From positions 248,001 to 312,000 of the forward strand of contig NZ_UGTV01000015.1 of the NCBI RefSeq assembly GCF_900454865.1: a stretch of 64,000 nucleotides of DNA. Direction: 5' to 3'. The stretch comes from Pasteurella canis. GTDB lineage: Bacteria > Pseudomonadota > Gammaproteobacteria > Enterobacterales > Pasteurellaceae. A program made the position numbers and the translations under genes. Below the pieces are notes generated by a model. It searched no databases, was not told where the DNA came from, and saw nothing but the letters and a program-made list of their open reading frames with translations. Positions within the stretch are counted from its first letter, which is position 1. Each line of letters starts with the position of its first letter. Positions 1-8,429 of the stretch are shown here, piece after piece.

Positions 1-827
1 TCCGTTTCGCGAATACTCATTTAAAAATGACTTTTGAGCACCCTACTTTATTTAATACAAAACAGTTACAAATATCTGTGCAAAAAGGTGTTATTCAGCA
101 ATTGTCGGAAACAGAGTTTAAAGTGGTATTAGATTATTGCAAAATTAATGGTGAGGACTTTGCTTTTGTTAATGCCACTTTCTCGAAAAGTAAAGAGAGC
201 TCATTGTTTTCTTCCCAAGTCGCTTATTTAGATAATCACCCGGAGTTACAAGTCAGCTTTAGTATTAAAAACCTTGGAGAAAACCAGCAGGCCGTTTTTA
301 CAGGTAAAAATATTGCATTAGCATCATGGCAAAATGTGCTTAGTTTACCTCAACTATTTACAGGTTATATGGATGCTTCTGGTGAAGTCATTTTGCAAAA
401 TAATAAAGTTCAGTCTGGGCATATAGAAATGGATATTCCAGAAGGACAATTTAAAGGGATTAATTTACTTGCTTTAGTCGCAAGATATTTACCGATTAAC
501 TATGACGAACAGCGTTTAAAAGAGAAAGCGTTAACTACCTCTTTTCAGAATTTACGTTCACGTTTTAGCTGGGATACAAGACAGTTATTATTAAAGCAAT
601 TCACATTTATTAGTGATAAGTTAGCTGTAGAAGGAAAAGGAGATATTAATTTAACCAATATGCAATGTGAAATAGTATTAAATTTAGGATTGACTTATCC
701 GCAATATCAGCAATTTAAACTGCCAATTCGTTTTTTTGACCACTGCTATTCACCACAATATAAAGTGGAAGTTAATCAGCATTTACGTCATCAGTTAAAA
801 GATCTACTCAAAGAAAAATTTAAGTAA
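1..827 (+). CDS. AsmA-family protein, C-terminal part (5' end outside window)
   Basis: The reading frame is open from the first complete codon (position 3) with no stop, so the ATG at 27 is probably internal and the gene begins before the window. The visible 270 or so residues show beta-rich repeats of the AsmA C-terminal kind: a 'GEVILQNNKVQSG' strand pair, 'KGINLLALVARYLP', then 'VEGKGDINLTNM' and a closing 'KLPIRFF...SPQYKVEVNQ' segment before a basic tail (KDLLKEKFK). AsmA-like proteins are anchored in the inner membrane, span the periplasm and are linked to lipid transport and outer-membrane assembly. That role is family knowledge; the N-terminal anchor cannot be checked here. The stop lies 3 bases before sotB, so the two may share a transcript. 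Confidence 0.6.
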   Translation, partial: RFANTHLKMTFEHPTLFNTKQLQISVQKGVIQQLSETEFKVVLDYCKINGEDFAFVNATFSKSKESSLFSSQVAYLDNHPELQVSFSIKNLGENQQAVFTGKNIALASWQNVLSLPQLFTGYMDASGEVILQNNKVQSGHIEMDIPEGQFKGINLLALVARYLPINYDEQRLKEKALTTSFQNLRSRFSWDTRQLLLKQFTFISDKLAVEGKGDINLTNMQCEIVLNLGLTYPQYQQFKLPIRFFDHCYSPQYKVEVNQHLRHQLKDLLKEKFK

Positions 828-830
828 TTT

Positions 831-2012
831 ATGTTGCCATTTCAAGCGGTACGTCGTCGCCAATTCGCTCGGGTGCTCAGTTTAGCTTTTGCAGGATTTA
901 TTTTTAATACCACAGAGTTTATTCCTGTTGCTTTACTATCTGATATTGCACAAAGTTTTGCTATTCCTGTTTCTCAAACAGGTTTAATGATTACTGTTTA
1001 TGCTTGGATTGTTTCGTTAATGTCTTTGCCTTTTATGTTATTAACAGCAAAATTAGAGCGAAAAAGTTTATTAATTAAGTTACTTATTTTATTTATTATT
1101 AGTCATATTTTATCAGTAATTGCATGGAATTTTTGGATATTAGTTATAGCAAGAGCAGGCGTAGCAATAGCACATTCTGTATTTTGGGCAATTACTGCTT
1201 CTTTGGCGATTCGAGTTGCACCGAAAGATAAAAAAGCACAAGCAATAGGATTAATTGCTATTGGTTGTTCACTCGCGATGATCCTAGGATTACCATTAGG
1301 GAGAATAATTGGGCAGTTATTCGGTTGGCGTGCTACATTTGGTATTATTGCTTTAATAGCAACAATCATTTTAGTTTTGTTTTATCTCTTACTTCCTTAT
1401 TTACCAAGTAAAAATGCAGGCTCATTAAGTAGTATCCCTAGTTTATTTAAACGACCATTGCTTGTGGGGCTATATCTATTAACTGCGCTAGTGATTACTG
1501 CTCATTTTACAGCATACAGTTATATTGAGCCCTTCATGTTAGAAATTAGTCATATGAGTAATACTATGACAACAATGATGTTATTTGTTTTTGGTTTATC
1601 TGGTATTACAGCAAGTTTGTTGTTTAATCGTTATTATAATACTGGACCTATACGTTTTATTCTGACTTCTATTGTTATTCTGAGTATGACATTACTCTTT
1701 TTGCTATTATCGAGCCACTATAACTGGACTATGTTTTTACTGATATTCCTGTGGGGGATTGGTATTTCTGGGATCGGATTAGGTTTGCAAATTCGTGTTC
1801 TACATTTAGCACCTGATGCGACTGATGTTGCTATGGCTATTTATTCTGGTATTTATAATATAGGTATCGGTAGTGGTGCATTACTTGGTAATCAAGTTAT
1901 GCTATATCTAGGCTTACCAAACATTGGCTTTGTTGGTGCGAGTTTAGCTATTATTAGCTTATTATTTTTCGTTGGAGTTCAGTATCGGTATGGGCATTTA
2001 GCATCACGTTAA
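831..2012 (+). CDS. sotB: Sugar efflux transporter SotB (MFS)
   Basis: A 393-residue inner-membrane protein with about twelve hydrophobic segments and the major-facilitator layout. The N-terminus 'FNTTEFIPVALLSDIA' followed by 'LMITVYAWIVSLMSLPFM' is characteristic of the SotB/YdeA branch, which exports arabinose, lactose and related sugars or IPTG in Escherichia coli. A cytoplasmic 'PKDKKAQAIG' loop lies between helices 4 and 5, and the length is normal for the family. The ATG is 3 bases after the preceding stop and no strong ribosome site is visible, so translation may be coupled to the upstream gene. The natural substrate in this organism is unknown. A Hin-type uptake signal follows at 2021-2029. 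Confidence 0.82.
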   Translation: MLPFQAVRRRQFARVLSLAFAGFIFNTTEFIPVALLSDIAQSFAIPVSQTGLMITVYAWIVSLMSLPFMLLTAKLERKSLLIKLLILFIISHILSVIAWNFWILVIARAGVAIAHSVFWAITASLAIRVAPKDKKAQAIGLIAIGCSLAMILGLPLGRIIGQLFGWRATFGIIALIATIILVLFYLLLPYLPSKNAGSLSSIPSLFKRPLLVGLYLLTALVITAHFTAYSYIEPFMLEISHMSNTMTTMMLFVFGLSGITASLLFNRYYNTGPIRFILTSIVILSMTLLFLLLSSHYNWTMFLLIFLWGIGISGIGLGLQIRVLHLAPDATDVAMAIYSGIYNIGIGSGALLGNQVMLYLGLPNIGFVGASLAIISLLFFVGVQYRYGHLASR

Positions 2013-2057
2013 ATGAGTTTAAGTGCGGTCTATTTTGGATGTTTTTTAAACTTGAAA

Positions 2058-2147
2058 TGGCGGTGAGAGAGGGATTCGAACCCTCGATGCACTTTCGCAC
2101 ATACACGCTTTCCAGGCGTGCTCCTTCAACCACTCGGACATCTCACC
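2058..2147 (-). tRNA. tRNA-Ser (anticodon GGA)
   Basis: On the minus strand a 90-nt class II tRNA folds from GGTGAGA (5' acceptor arm, ending at 2147) to TCTCACC, discriminator G and an encoded CCA (2058-2060). The anticodon loop reads CTGGAAA, giving anticodon GGA (Ser, UCC/UCU). A long variable arm is present, and the T arm reads GGGTTCGAATCCC. The gene lies between sotB and dauA on the opposite strand. Confidence 0.95.
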
Positions 2148-2281
2148 ATTCTGAATAGGCTGTGCACTATAAAAATTTAACGTAATTTAGTCAAGTATTT
2201 TTTGCGTTAACGCATGAAAGTTATCCACGATTTGCGATAAAATAAGCAATCTTATTTTCTTAGTTTCAGGTCTTATGTGAT

Positions 2282-4021
2282 ATGTTGAAGAAATGGTTTC
2301 TCAGCAAAAATGTCTTTTTGGCAGTTAAGCCTTTTAGTGCATTAAAAGATAGTTTTCGTGTTGGTTATACTCGTCAATCTCTAATTAAGGATATTATCGC
2401 AGGATTAACTGTGGGAGTAATTGCTATTCCATTATCTATGGCATTAGCAATTGCAAGTGGGGTAGCGCCACAACATGGATTATATACTGCAATTGTCGCA
2501 GGTATGCTTATTGCATTAACTGGCGGTTCTCGTTTTAATGTTTCGGGACCAACAGCTGCATTTGTTGTTATTTTGTATCCAGTGACTCAACAATTTGGTC
2601 TTTCTGGATTATTAATGGCGACATTGTTGTCTGGTATTATTTTAGTCTTGATGGCGTTGTTTCGGCTAGGGCGTTTAATTGAATACATCCCATTGCCTGT
2701 GACCTTAGGTTTTACTTGTGGCATTGGGATTGTGATTGCGACATTACAGATTAAAGATTTTCTTGGTCTAGCTATTGATGAAATGCCAGCACATTATATT
2801 GAAAAAGTACAAACACTAGTGATGGCTTTGCCTACTATCAATTGGGCAGATGCTACAGTCGGTGTACTCACTTTATTTGTGTTAACACAGTGGCATAAGC
2901 TTCGTTTACCCATTCCTGGGCATTTACCTGCGGTCATTTTAGCGACTTTTTTATCTTTGATCTTTATTTCTTTCGATTATGATGTAGCGACGATTGGATC
3001 GGCCTTCCAATATACTTTGCCTGATGGTTCTATGGGATTTGGGATTCCAAATACACTACCTGAATTCATTCTACCTTGGTCGATTCCCAATGCACAAGGC
3101 AAGCTAATTGAGTGGAATTTGGATACGATACAAGCATTGCTACCTGCTGCGTTTTCAATGGCTGTATTAGGTGCGATTGAATCCTTATTGTGTGCTGTCA
3201 TTTTAGACAATATGACAGATACGAAGCACCACTCCAATGATGAATTATTAGCACAAGGTCTAGGCAATATTACTGCGCCATTTTTAGGTGGTATTACTGC
3301 GACTGCTGCGATCGCACGTTCCGTTGCTAATGTCAAAGCAGGCGCGGTCTCACCAATTGCAAGTATTGTGCATGCATTGATGGTCTTATTCGCATTACTC
3401 TTTTTCGCTAAGGCATTGTCTTATTTACCTTTATCTTCTATGGCAGCTCTGTTATTAGTAGTAGCATGGAATATGGCCAATGTGCAGCAGATTATTCAAT
3501 TAGTTCGTCGTTCAGGGCGCAATGAAATTGCAGTTTTATTGACTTGCTTAGTGCTCACTGTGATTTTTGATATGGTTATTGCGATTACTGTAGGTGTGTT
3601 ATTAGCGAGTTTATTATTTATTCGTACTATTGCTGAAATGACGAAGTCGATAGAAATAACACATCCAGAAGATTTAAATGATGTATTAGTTTATCGTATC
3701 AGTGGACCGCTCTTTTTTGCTGCTGCAGATAATTTATTTGCTGATTTACATGATAAAACAGTACATACTGATCATGAAATTCGCCATATAGTGTTGCAAT
3801 GTGATGCGGTGACAGTGTTGGATTCTGGTGGAATTCATGCGTTAACTCGATTTGTACAACATATGTTACCACATCAACAACTTTATATGTGTAATATGCA
3901 ATTCCAACCATTACGTATGATTGTAAAATCTAATACAGTCACGGAGATTCAAAGAATTAATTTCGCTTCTGACTTAACGGATGCCTTTACAAAAATTCGT
4001 ACTTTTGAACAAAATGCTTGA
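2282..4021 (+). CDS. dauA: SulP-family anion transporter, DauA-like (C4-dicarboxylate/sulfate permease)
   Basis: The 579-residue protein has an N-terminal SulP membrane domain (about residues 30-440) and a C-terminal STAS domain (about 450-560). Family signatures include '[21 protein letters not shown]', '[16 protein letters not shown]' and '[22 protein letters not shown]'; the STAS part has '[13 protein letters not shown]'. Similarity to E. coli DauA (YchM), an aerobic succinate/C4-dicarboxylate transporter that also interacts with acyl carrier protein, runs the whole length, with an N-terminal extension of about 20 residues. The Shine-Dalgarno sequence before the ATG is weak. The gene stops 15 bases before eda, suggesting a short operon. 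Substrate assignment (dicarboxylate, sulfate or bicarbonate) is inferred only from family. Confidence 0.83.
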   Translation: MLKKWFLSKNVFLAVKPFSALKDSFRVGYTRQSLIKDIIAGLTVGVIAIPLSMALAIASGVAPQHGLYTAIVAGMLIALTGGSRFNVSGPTAAFVVILYPVTQQFGLSGLLMATLLSGIILVLMALFRLGRLIEYIPLPVTLGFTCGIGIVIATLQIKDFLGLAIDEMPAHYIEKVQTLVMALPTINWADATVGVLTLFVLTQWHKLRLPIPGHLPAVILATFLSLIFISFDYDVATIGSAFQYTLPDGSMGFGIPNTLPEFILPWSIPNAQGKLIEWNLDTIQALLPAAFSMAVLGAIESLLCAVILDNMTDTKHHSNDELLAQGLGNITAPFLGGITATAAIARSVANVKAGAVSPIASIVHALMVLFALLFFAKALSYLPLSSMAALLLVVAWNMANVQQIIQLVRRSGRNEIAVLLTCLVLTVIFDMVIAITVGVLLASLLFIRTIAEMTKSIEITHPEDLNDVLVYRISGPLFFAAADNLFADLHDKTVHTDHEIRHIVLQCDAVTVLDSGGIHALTRFVQHMLPHQQLYMCNMQFQPLRMIVKSNTVTEIQRINFASDLTDAFTKIRTFEQNA

Positions 4022-4036
4022 TCGTAAGGAGATAAG

Positions 4037-4675
4037 ATGCGTTATAACCATGTGCAATTAATAGAAAAATTACGCCAGTTACGTATCATTCCTGTCATTG
4101 CTTTAGAACAGGCTGAAGATATTATTCCTTTAGCTGAAACATTAGTAAATAATGGCTTACCTGTTGTTGAAATTACTTTTCGCTCTACAGCTGCCGTGCA
4201 AGCGATTCAACTATTGAGGGAGAGGAAACCTGATATATTGATTGCTGCGGGAACAGTTTTGACTACAGAACAAGTTGTACAGGCCAAAAAGGCGGGTGTT
4301 GATTGTATTGTAACTCCAAGTTTTAATCCGAAAATTGTACAGCTTTGCCAGGACTTAGATTTACCAATTATACCTGGTGTGAATAACCCTATGGCAATTG
4401 AAGCGGTATTAGAAATGGGTATTGATACAGTTAAATTCTTTCCAGCCCAAGCTTCTGGCGGTGTAGGGATGATTAAAGCATTATTAGGTCCGTATAGTAT
4501 GCTCCAGGTAATGCCAACTGGTGGGATTAATTTAAATAACTTGCAGGACTATTTATCAATTCCGAATGTTATTGCTTGTGGTGGTTCATGGTTTGTAGAA
4601 AGTACATTAATTAAAGCTCAAAATTGGAATGAAATAGGCCGTTTAACTCGAGAGGTTGTGGCGAGTATTAGGTAG
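4037..4675 (+). CDS. eda: KDPG/KHG aldolase (2-keto-3-deoxy-6-phosphogluconate aldolase)
   Basis: This 212-residue cytosolic (beta/alpha)8 lyase cleaves 2-keto-3-deoxy-6-phosphogluconate to pyruvate and glyceraldehyde 3-phosphate, the last step of Entner-Doudoroff and hexuronate catabolism. The catalytic set is intact at the positions known in E. coli: Glu45 and Arg49 in 'VVEITFRS', and the Schiff-base Lys133 in 'DTVKFFPAQASGG'. 'VTPSFNP' and 'MPTGGI' supply the phosphate-binding loops. A strong AAGGAG site sits just before the ATG. No edd, kdgK or uxu gene is adjacent, so its supply of substrate is encoded elsewhere. Confidence 0.95.
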   Translation: MRYNHVQLIEKLRQLRIIPVIALEQAEDIIPLAETLVNNGLPVVEITFRSTAAVQAIQLLRERKPDILIAAGTVLTTEQVVQAKKAGVDCIVTPSFNPKIVQLCQDLDLPIIPGVNNPMAIEAVLEMGIDTVKFFPAQASGGVGMIKALLGPYSMLQVMPTGGINLNNLQDYLSIPNVIACGGSWFVESTLIKAQNWNEIGRLTREVVASIR

Positions 4676-5163
4676 TTATTTGAAATCTATGCTATGTTGT
4701 TTCCTGAAAATTAAATAGCTAATTTAGTTTATATGTTGAGCCTTGTAGTCCACAAGGCTCGAATTATTTAAAACCAAATCGAATATATTTTCGGTATAGC
4801 AACTAACCTATACAAGAGATATTTCTTGCCCTTCGGTCCTACTCGTAGGCAACTGCGAATAAGAAAAGACTTATTTTAATCAACTGAAAAATTCTATCAC
4901 TATATTATCATGACAATTAATTTTGTAGTCCATATTGGAGATTATATAGGGGTAGGATGGGGCATTTTCCCTATAAACAGCGTTTAACAAATGTATAAGA
5001 AAATTTTTGCATTAATTAGTTCATTTAATGTCTAATTTGCATATTTAGGAAAATCTAGAGAAATTAAGCAAAATGAGAATATTATTTTACTGATAGCTTA
5101 ATTTGAAATAAATAAGCTAGCTCGTTAGAATAAGCTATTCAATTTATATTGTGGATAAAGTTT
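4676..5163. other. Gene-free stretch with several small hairpins
   Basis: About 490 bases without a credible open reading frame between eda and epmA. Visible structures: a perfect 9-bp stem at 4738-4760; short stems such as CCTAC-TC-GTAGG and AATAAG-aaaaga-CTTATT between about 4830 and 4880; and AT-rich sequence after 4880 that probably holds the epmA promoter. The structured part (about 4735-4880) is denser in hairpins than the other intergenic gaps here and could be a small RNA or a dispersed intergenic repeat. Neither can be shown from this window. Confidence 0.4.
4738..4760 (+). terminator. Possible terminator after eda
   Basis: GAGCCTTGT (4738-4746) pairs perfectly with ACAAGGCTC (4752-4760) around a 5-base loop, 60 bases after the eda stop. 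The sequence that follows (GAATTATTTA) is only mildly T-rich, so intrinsic termination is plausible but not certain. Confidence 0.4.
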
Positions 5164-6135
5164 ATGTTTGAATCTGAAAATTGGCAGCCTACTGCTTCAA
5201 TTAAAAATTTACTTGCACGTGCAAAAATCATTGCTGAAATTCGACGTTTCTTTACGGACCGTGGCTTGCTTGAAGTTGAAACCCCCATATTAAGCGAGTT
5301 TGGTGTAACAGATGTCCATTTATCTACTTTTGATACAGAATTTAATTCACCCTTCGCAGAACAATCAAAAAAATTATGGCTTTCGACGAGTCCTGAATAT
5401 CATATGAAGCGTTTATTGGCAGCAGGGAGCGGACCTATTTTCCAGCTTTGCCATGTATTTAGAAATGAAGAGTCAGGACAACATCATAATCCCGAGTTTA
5501 CAATGCTGGAATGGTATCGTCCCCATTTTGATATGTACCGTTTAATCAATGAAGTTGATGACTTATTACAGCAGATTTTAGATTGCCCTCCAACAGAGAG
5601 TTTAAGTTACCAATTCGTTTTTCAAGAATATGTTGGTTTAGATCCTCTTTCTGTGGATAGAGAAGAATTAATTGCTAAGGCTAAAGAATATAATTTATTG
5701 AGTGCAGCGGAAGAGGATAGAGATACATTGTTACAGTTCTTGTTTAGCACGATAGTTGAACCTAATATCGGTAAAGAACATCCCATCGCTGTTTATCATT
5801 TCCCTGCAACACAGGCTGCATTAGCACAGATTAGTTCTGAAGATCATCGTGTTGCAGAACGCTTTGAATTCTATTATCAAGGCTTAGAGTTAGCTAATGG
5901 GTTTCATGAGCTAACCGATGTAAATGAACAACTTCGCCGATTTGAACAAGACAACGTACAACGACAAAAAATAGGATTACCGCAACGCGCAATTGATAAA
6001 CGATTATTAGCTGCATTACAAGCAGGTGTACCAAATTGTTCTGGTGTAGCTTTGGGTGTAGATAGATTATTGATGATCGCATTGCAAGCACAAACAATCA
6101 AAGATGTGATTGCCTTTGGTATTGAAAATGCTTAG
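5164..6135 (+). CDS. epmA: Elongation factor P--(R)-beta-lysine ligase EpmA (GenX/PoxA)
   Basis: A 323-residue paralogue of the lysyl-tRNA synthetase catalytic core. It attaches (R)-beta-lysine to a conserved lysine of elongation factor P, which helps ribosomes through polyproline stretches. Class II synthetase motifs are visible: motif 1 around '[15 protein letters not shown]', motif 2 '[22 protein letters not shown]', and motif 3 '[13 protein letters not shown]'. The anticodon-binding domain of LysRS is absent, as expected. The frame extends upstream to a TTG at 5149, but the ATG at 5164 aligns with the family start (M-x-E-x-x-W-Q-P). epmB and efp are not in this window. Confidence 0.93.
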   Translation: MFESENWQPTASIKNLLARAKIIAEIRRFFTDRGLLEVETPILSEFGVTDVHLSTFDTEFNSPFAEQSKKLWLSTSPEYHMKRLLAAGSGPIFQLCHVFRNEESGQHHNPEFTMLEWYRPHFDMYRLINEVDDLLQQILDCPPTESLSYQFVFQEYVGLDPLSVDREELIAKAKEYNLLSAAEEDRDTLLQFLFSTIVEPNIGKEHPIAVYHFPATQAALAQISSEDHRVAERFEFYYQGLELANGFHELTDVNEQLRRFEQDNVQRQKIGLPQRAIDKRLLAALQAGVPNCSGVALGVDRLLMIALQAQTIKDVIAFGIENA

Positions 6136-6155
6136 TGTATTGGTTATTGTTATAA

Positions 6156-6190
6156 AAATAGGCAGCGTATATTCGCTGCCTATTTCTTTT
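6156..6190. terminator. Bidirectional terminator between epmA and the binding-protein gene
   Basis: AAATAGGCAGCG (6156-6167) pairs with CGCTGCCTATTT (6174-6185) around a 6-base loop. T-rich runs follow on the plus strand (CTTTTT) and the minus strand (TTTTTATAA), which suits the convergent genes on either side. Confidence 0.85.
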
Positions 6191-6197
6191 TACCCTG

Positions 6198-7226
6198 TTA
6201 TTTGGCTAGTTTTACTTCTTTAAGCCATTTGTCAGTCAAACGTTTTCCTTCTGAGCTCTTACCAAAGCGATCGAAGTCATAGCTGATTAATTTCAAGTGT
6301 TTTGGACTAACTGACTGAGGAGATGCCTCTGCATGAATATTCGTTGGAATTTGATAAACTTTAGTTTCTCGCCAGACAAGTTCTTGAGCTTCTTTACTTA
6401 ATGCCCAATCGGCAAATAATTTAGCATTATCTAAATTACGTGCATTTTTGATAATACTCATCCCACCTAAGGAATAGCCATCACCCTCACAAGGTAAAAT
6501 GCTTTCAACTGGCGCTCCTTTTTCTTTTTCAGTAGCATAGCTATGGATAAATCCCACAGCAACAGCAGATTCGCCACGTGAAAGATTTGTTGTGACTAAA
6601 GCACTCTTTACGTATTCAGATACGTTGGCATTTAATTTTTTGAGATACTCAAATGCTTTTTGTTCCCCCCATAATTCCATTAATGTCGCAATGGCAGTAT
6701 AAGTTGTACCTGAAATTTGAGGATCTGGCATTTGAACATAGCCTTGTAAGCGAGGATCAAGGAGATCTGACCAACATTTTGGTGGTTCAGTGATACCTAG
6801 TTGTTTTAGTTTTTCTGTATTCACGCCAAAACCAAGTACTAAAAGATAAACGATTGAAGTTAGCTCGCCATGTTTGTCTATTAATGTCTTAAATTGAGGC
6901 ATAATTTCAGCTTGGCGTGGAGAACGATAAGGAGCTAATAACCCTAAATCACCCGCTTGAAAGTGATGTTCAATGGTACCGCCATACCAAATGTCTGCTT
7001 GTGGATTATTTTTTTCGGCAATGAGTTTAGCTAATGTCGCCCCAGTACTGTTACGAACAAATTGAGCGTTTATATTATAGTTTTCACTAAACCTTTGTAC
7101 CATTTTCTCGCAAGTAGCATGTTGAACACTACAGTATACTGTCAATTTTTTTTCGGCAATAGCATTGTGAGAGAAGAAAGATAGAAGTGTTAAGCCAAGT
7201 GCGGTTAATTTTGAAGATGTCTTCAT
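6198..7226 (-). CDS. Periplasmic substrate-binding protein of an ABC transporter, AfuA/FbpA-like
   Basis: A 342-residue secreted protein with a signal peptide (residues 1-24, cut after 'SHNAIA'). The fold is that of Fe(III)/polyamine/hexose-phosphate binding proteins: 'LTVYCSVQHATCEKMVQRF' at the mature N-terminus, 'GATLAKLIAEKNNPQADIWYGG', and 'AVGFIHSYATEKEKGAPVE'. The 'NPQADIWYGGTIEHHFQAGDLGLL' region resembles AfuA of Actinobacillus, which binds hexose phosphates and not iron; that ligand is an inference. No permease or ATPase gene is adjacent. Its only co-directional neighbour is a metallophosphoesterase gene ending 23 bases upstream, with which it is probably co-transcribed. A Hin uptake signal lies inside the signal-peptide codons (7197-7205). 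Confidence 0.7.
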   Translation of the reverse strand: MKTSSKLTALGLTLLSFFSHNAIAEKKLTVYCSVQHATCEKMVQRFSENYNINAQFVRNSTGATLAKLIAEKNNPQADIWYGGTIEHHFQAGDLGLLAPYRSPRQAEIMPQFKTLIDKHGELTSIVYLLVLGFGVNTEKLKQLGITEPPKCWSDLLDPRLQGYVQMPDPQISGTTYTAIATLMELWGEQKAFEYLKKLNANVSEYVKSALVTTNLSRGESAVAVGFIHSYATEKEKGAPVESILPCEGDGYSLGGMSIIKNARNLDNAKLFADWALSKEAQELVWRETKVYQIPTNIHAEASPQSVSPKHLKLISYDFDRFGKSSEGKRLTDKWLKEVKLAK

Positions 7227-7249
7227 TTTAAGAATTCCTTTTTCAATTG

Positions 7250-8335
7250 TTACTTAACATCAATGATAACGATTTCAGATTGAGAACCTAAACGCATTGG
7301 TATCCCCCAGAAACCATAACCAGAGGTGACGAAGAAATGTCCGTTGCCTATTTTCTCATAACCGTAATCTAAAGGGTAGAGTAGATTGGTAATCAAGTTA
7401 GCTGGAAAAATCTGACCTTTGTGAGCATGTCCAGATACTTGAATATCAATAGGTAATTTTGCATGTTTTTCTATTTCAGTTGGACGGTGATCAAGCAAAA
7501 TAATAGGAAGTCTTGTATCTACTTTCTCTAAAAGTTGTTCCGCACTTGGACGAGTTCTTAATAAATCATCATTACGTCCAACTAAGACAAAAGTATTATT
7601 GATTACTTTGGTTTGATCGAATAAAACTTCAATACCTGCAAGTTCTAATTCTTGCTTGATTGCTTGTTGATGACCAAAAAAATCATGATTACCTAATGTC
7701 GCATAAACACCTAATGGTGCAGTAAGTTTTGCTAAGTGAGGTCGCATATTTTCAGTTACATAAGCCTCGGTATTATCGTCCATAATATCCCCTGGCATGA
7801 GGATGATATCGACCTTATTCTGAGTCATTAATTCAGCAAGTTTATCTAATTGGCGACGACCAAATAAAATCCCTAAATGTAAATCACTTGCCATGCCAAT
7901 TCGCATTGGTTTAATAGGTTTGTCGAGTGTGATTTCATAATGAATTACTGTTGGAGTATAGGCGTTATAAATACTTATTCCAAGTAAGCCTGAAAGTGCA
8001 ATAGGATATGTAATGCGTAATATTTTATGTAATTTGGCTAATGGGATATAAGGTTTAAGAATAAAATGGCAGAGTAAACAGCCTAAACTAACGAATGATG
8101 CAAATAATAAAAATGCTAAAAGAAAAGCACTTAGGCGGAATAAAGGGAAAATACGAAATATCGTGAGTAAAATCAGAAAATTAGCAATTAAATAATTGTT
8201 TATAAATAAGATCTTACGTTTTTTACTTGTTAACTTTGATGCGAAAAGCCAGTTTAATGTACGATTAAATATGAAAATAAATAATTGGAGGATAAGTACT
8301 GCAGCAAAAAACGTAATATAGTGACGTAATTCCAA
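7250..8335 (-). CDS. Membrane-anchored metallophosphoesterase
   Basis: A 361-residue protein with about four hydrophobic helices in the first 130 residues, followed by a calcineurin-like phosphoesterase domain. All metal-binding blocks are present: 'GMASDLHLG' (D-x-H), 'LMPGDIMDD' (G-D-x-x-D), 'TLGNHDFF' (G-N-H-D) and 'VSGHAHKGQ' (G-H-x-H). The architecture matches the YkuE/YaeI-like phosphoesterases, some of which act on lipid-linked phosphates such as UDP-diacylglucosamine; the real substrate here is unknown. It is followed by the binding-protein gene after 23 bases on the same strand. The ATG at 8335 gives a hydrophobic start that suits a membrane protein. Confidence 0.75.
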   Translation of the reverse strand: MELRHYITFFAAVLILQLFIFIFNRTLNWLFASKLTSKKRKILFINNYLIANFLILLTIFRIFPLFRLSAFLLAFLLFASFVSLGCLLCHFILKPYIPLAKLHKILRITYPIALSGLLGISIYNAYTPTVIHYEITLDKPIKPMRIGMASDLHLGILFGRRQLDKLAELMTQNKVDIILMPGDIMDDNTEAYVTENMRPHLAKLTAPLGVYATLGNHDFFGHQQAIKQELELAGIEVLFDQTKVINNTFVLVGRNDDLLRTRPSAEQLLEKVDTRLPIILLDHRPTEIEKHAKLPIDIQVSGHAHKGQIFPANLITNLLYPLDYGYEKIGNGHFFVTSGYGFWGIPMRLGSQSEIVIIDVK

Positions 8336-8373
8336 GATATTTACCTATGAATGAAAGATATTTTAAATTGAAT

Positions 8374-8398
8374 AAAAGGGGAACATCGTTCCCCTTTT
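8374..8398 (-). terminator. Terminator of acnB
   Basis: AAAAGGGGAAC (8374-8384) pairs with GTTCCCCTTTT (8388-8398) around a 3-base loop. On the minus strand the stem runs into TTTTATT, 30 bases after the acnB stop. Confidence 0.8.
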
Positions 8399-8429
8399 GT
8401 TTAATTTATTTTTACCAAAAGTGTGTAAA

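Noticed and set aside
5149..5163. TTG start of epmA at 5149
   Set aside because: The family start corresponds to the ATG at 5164.
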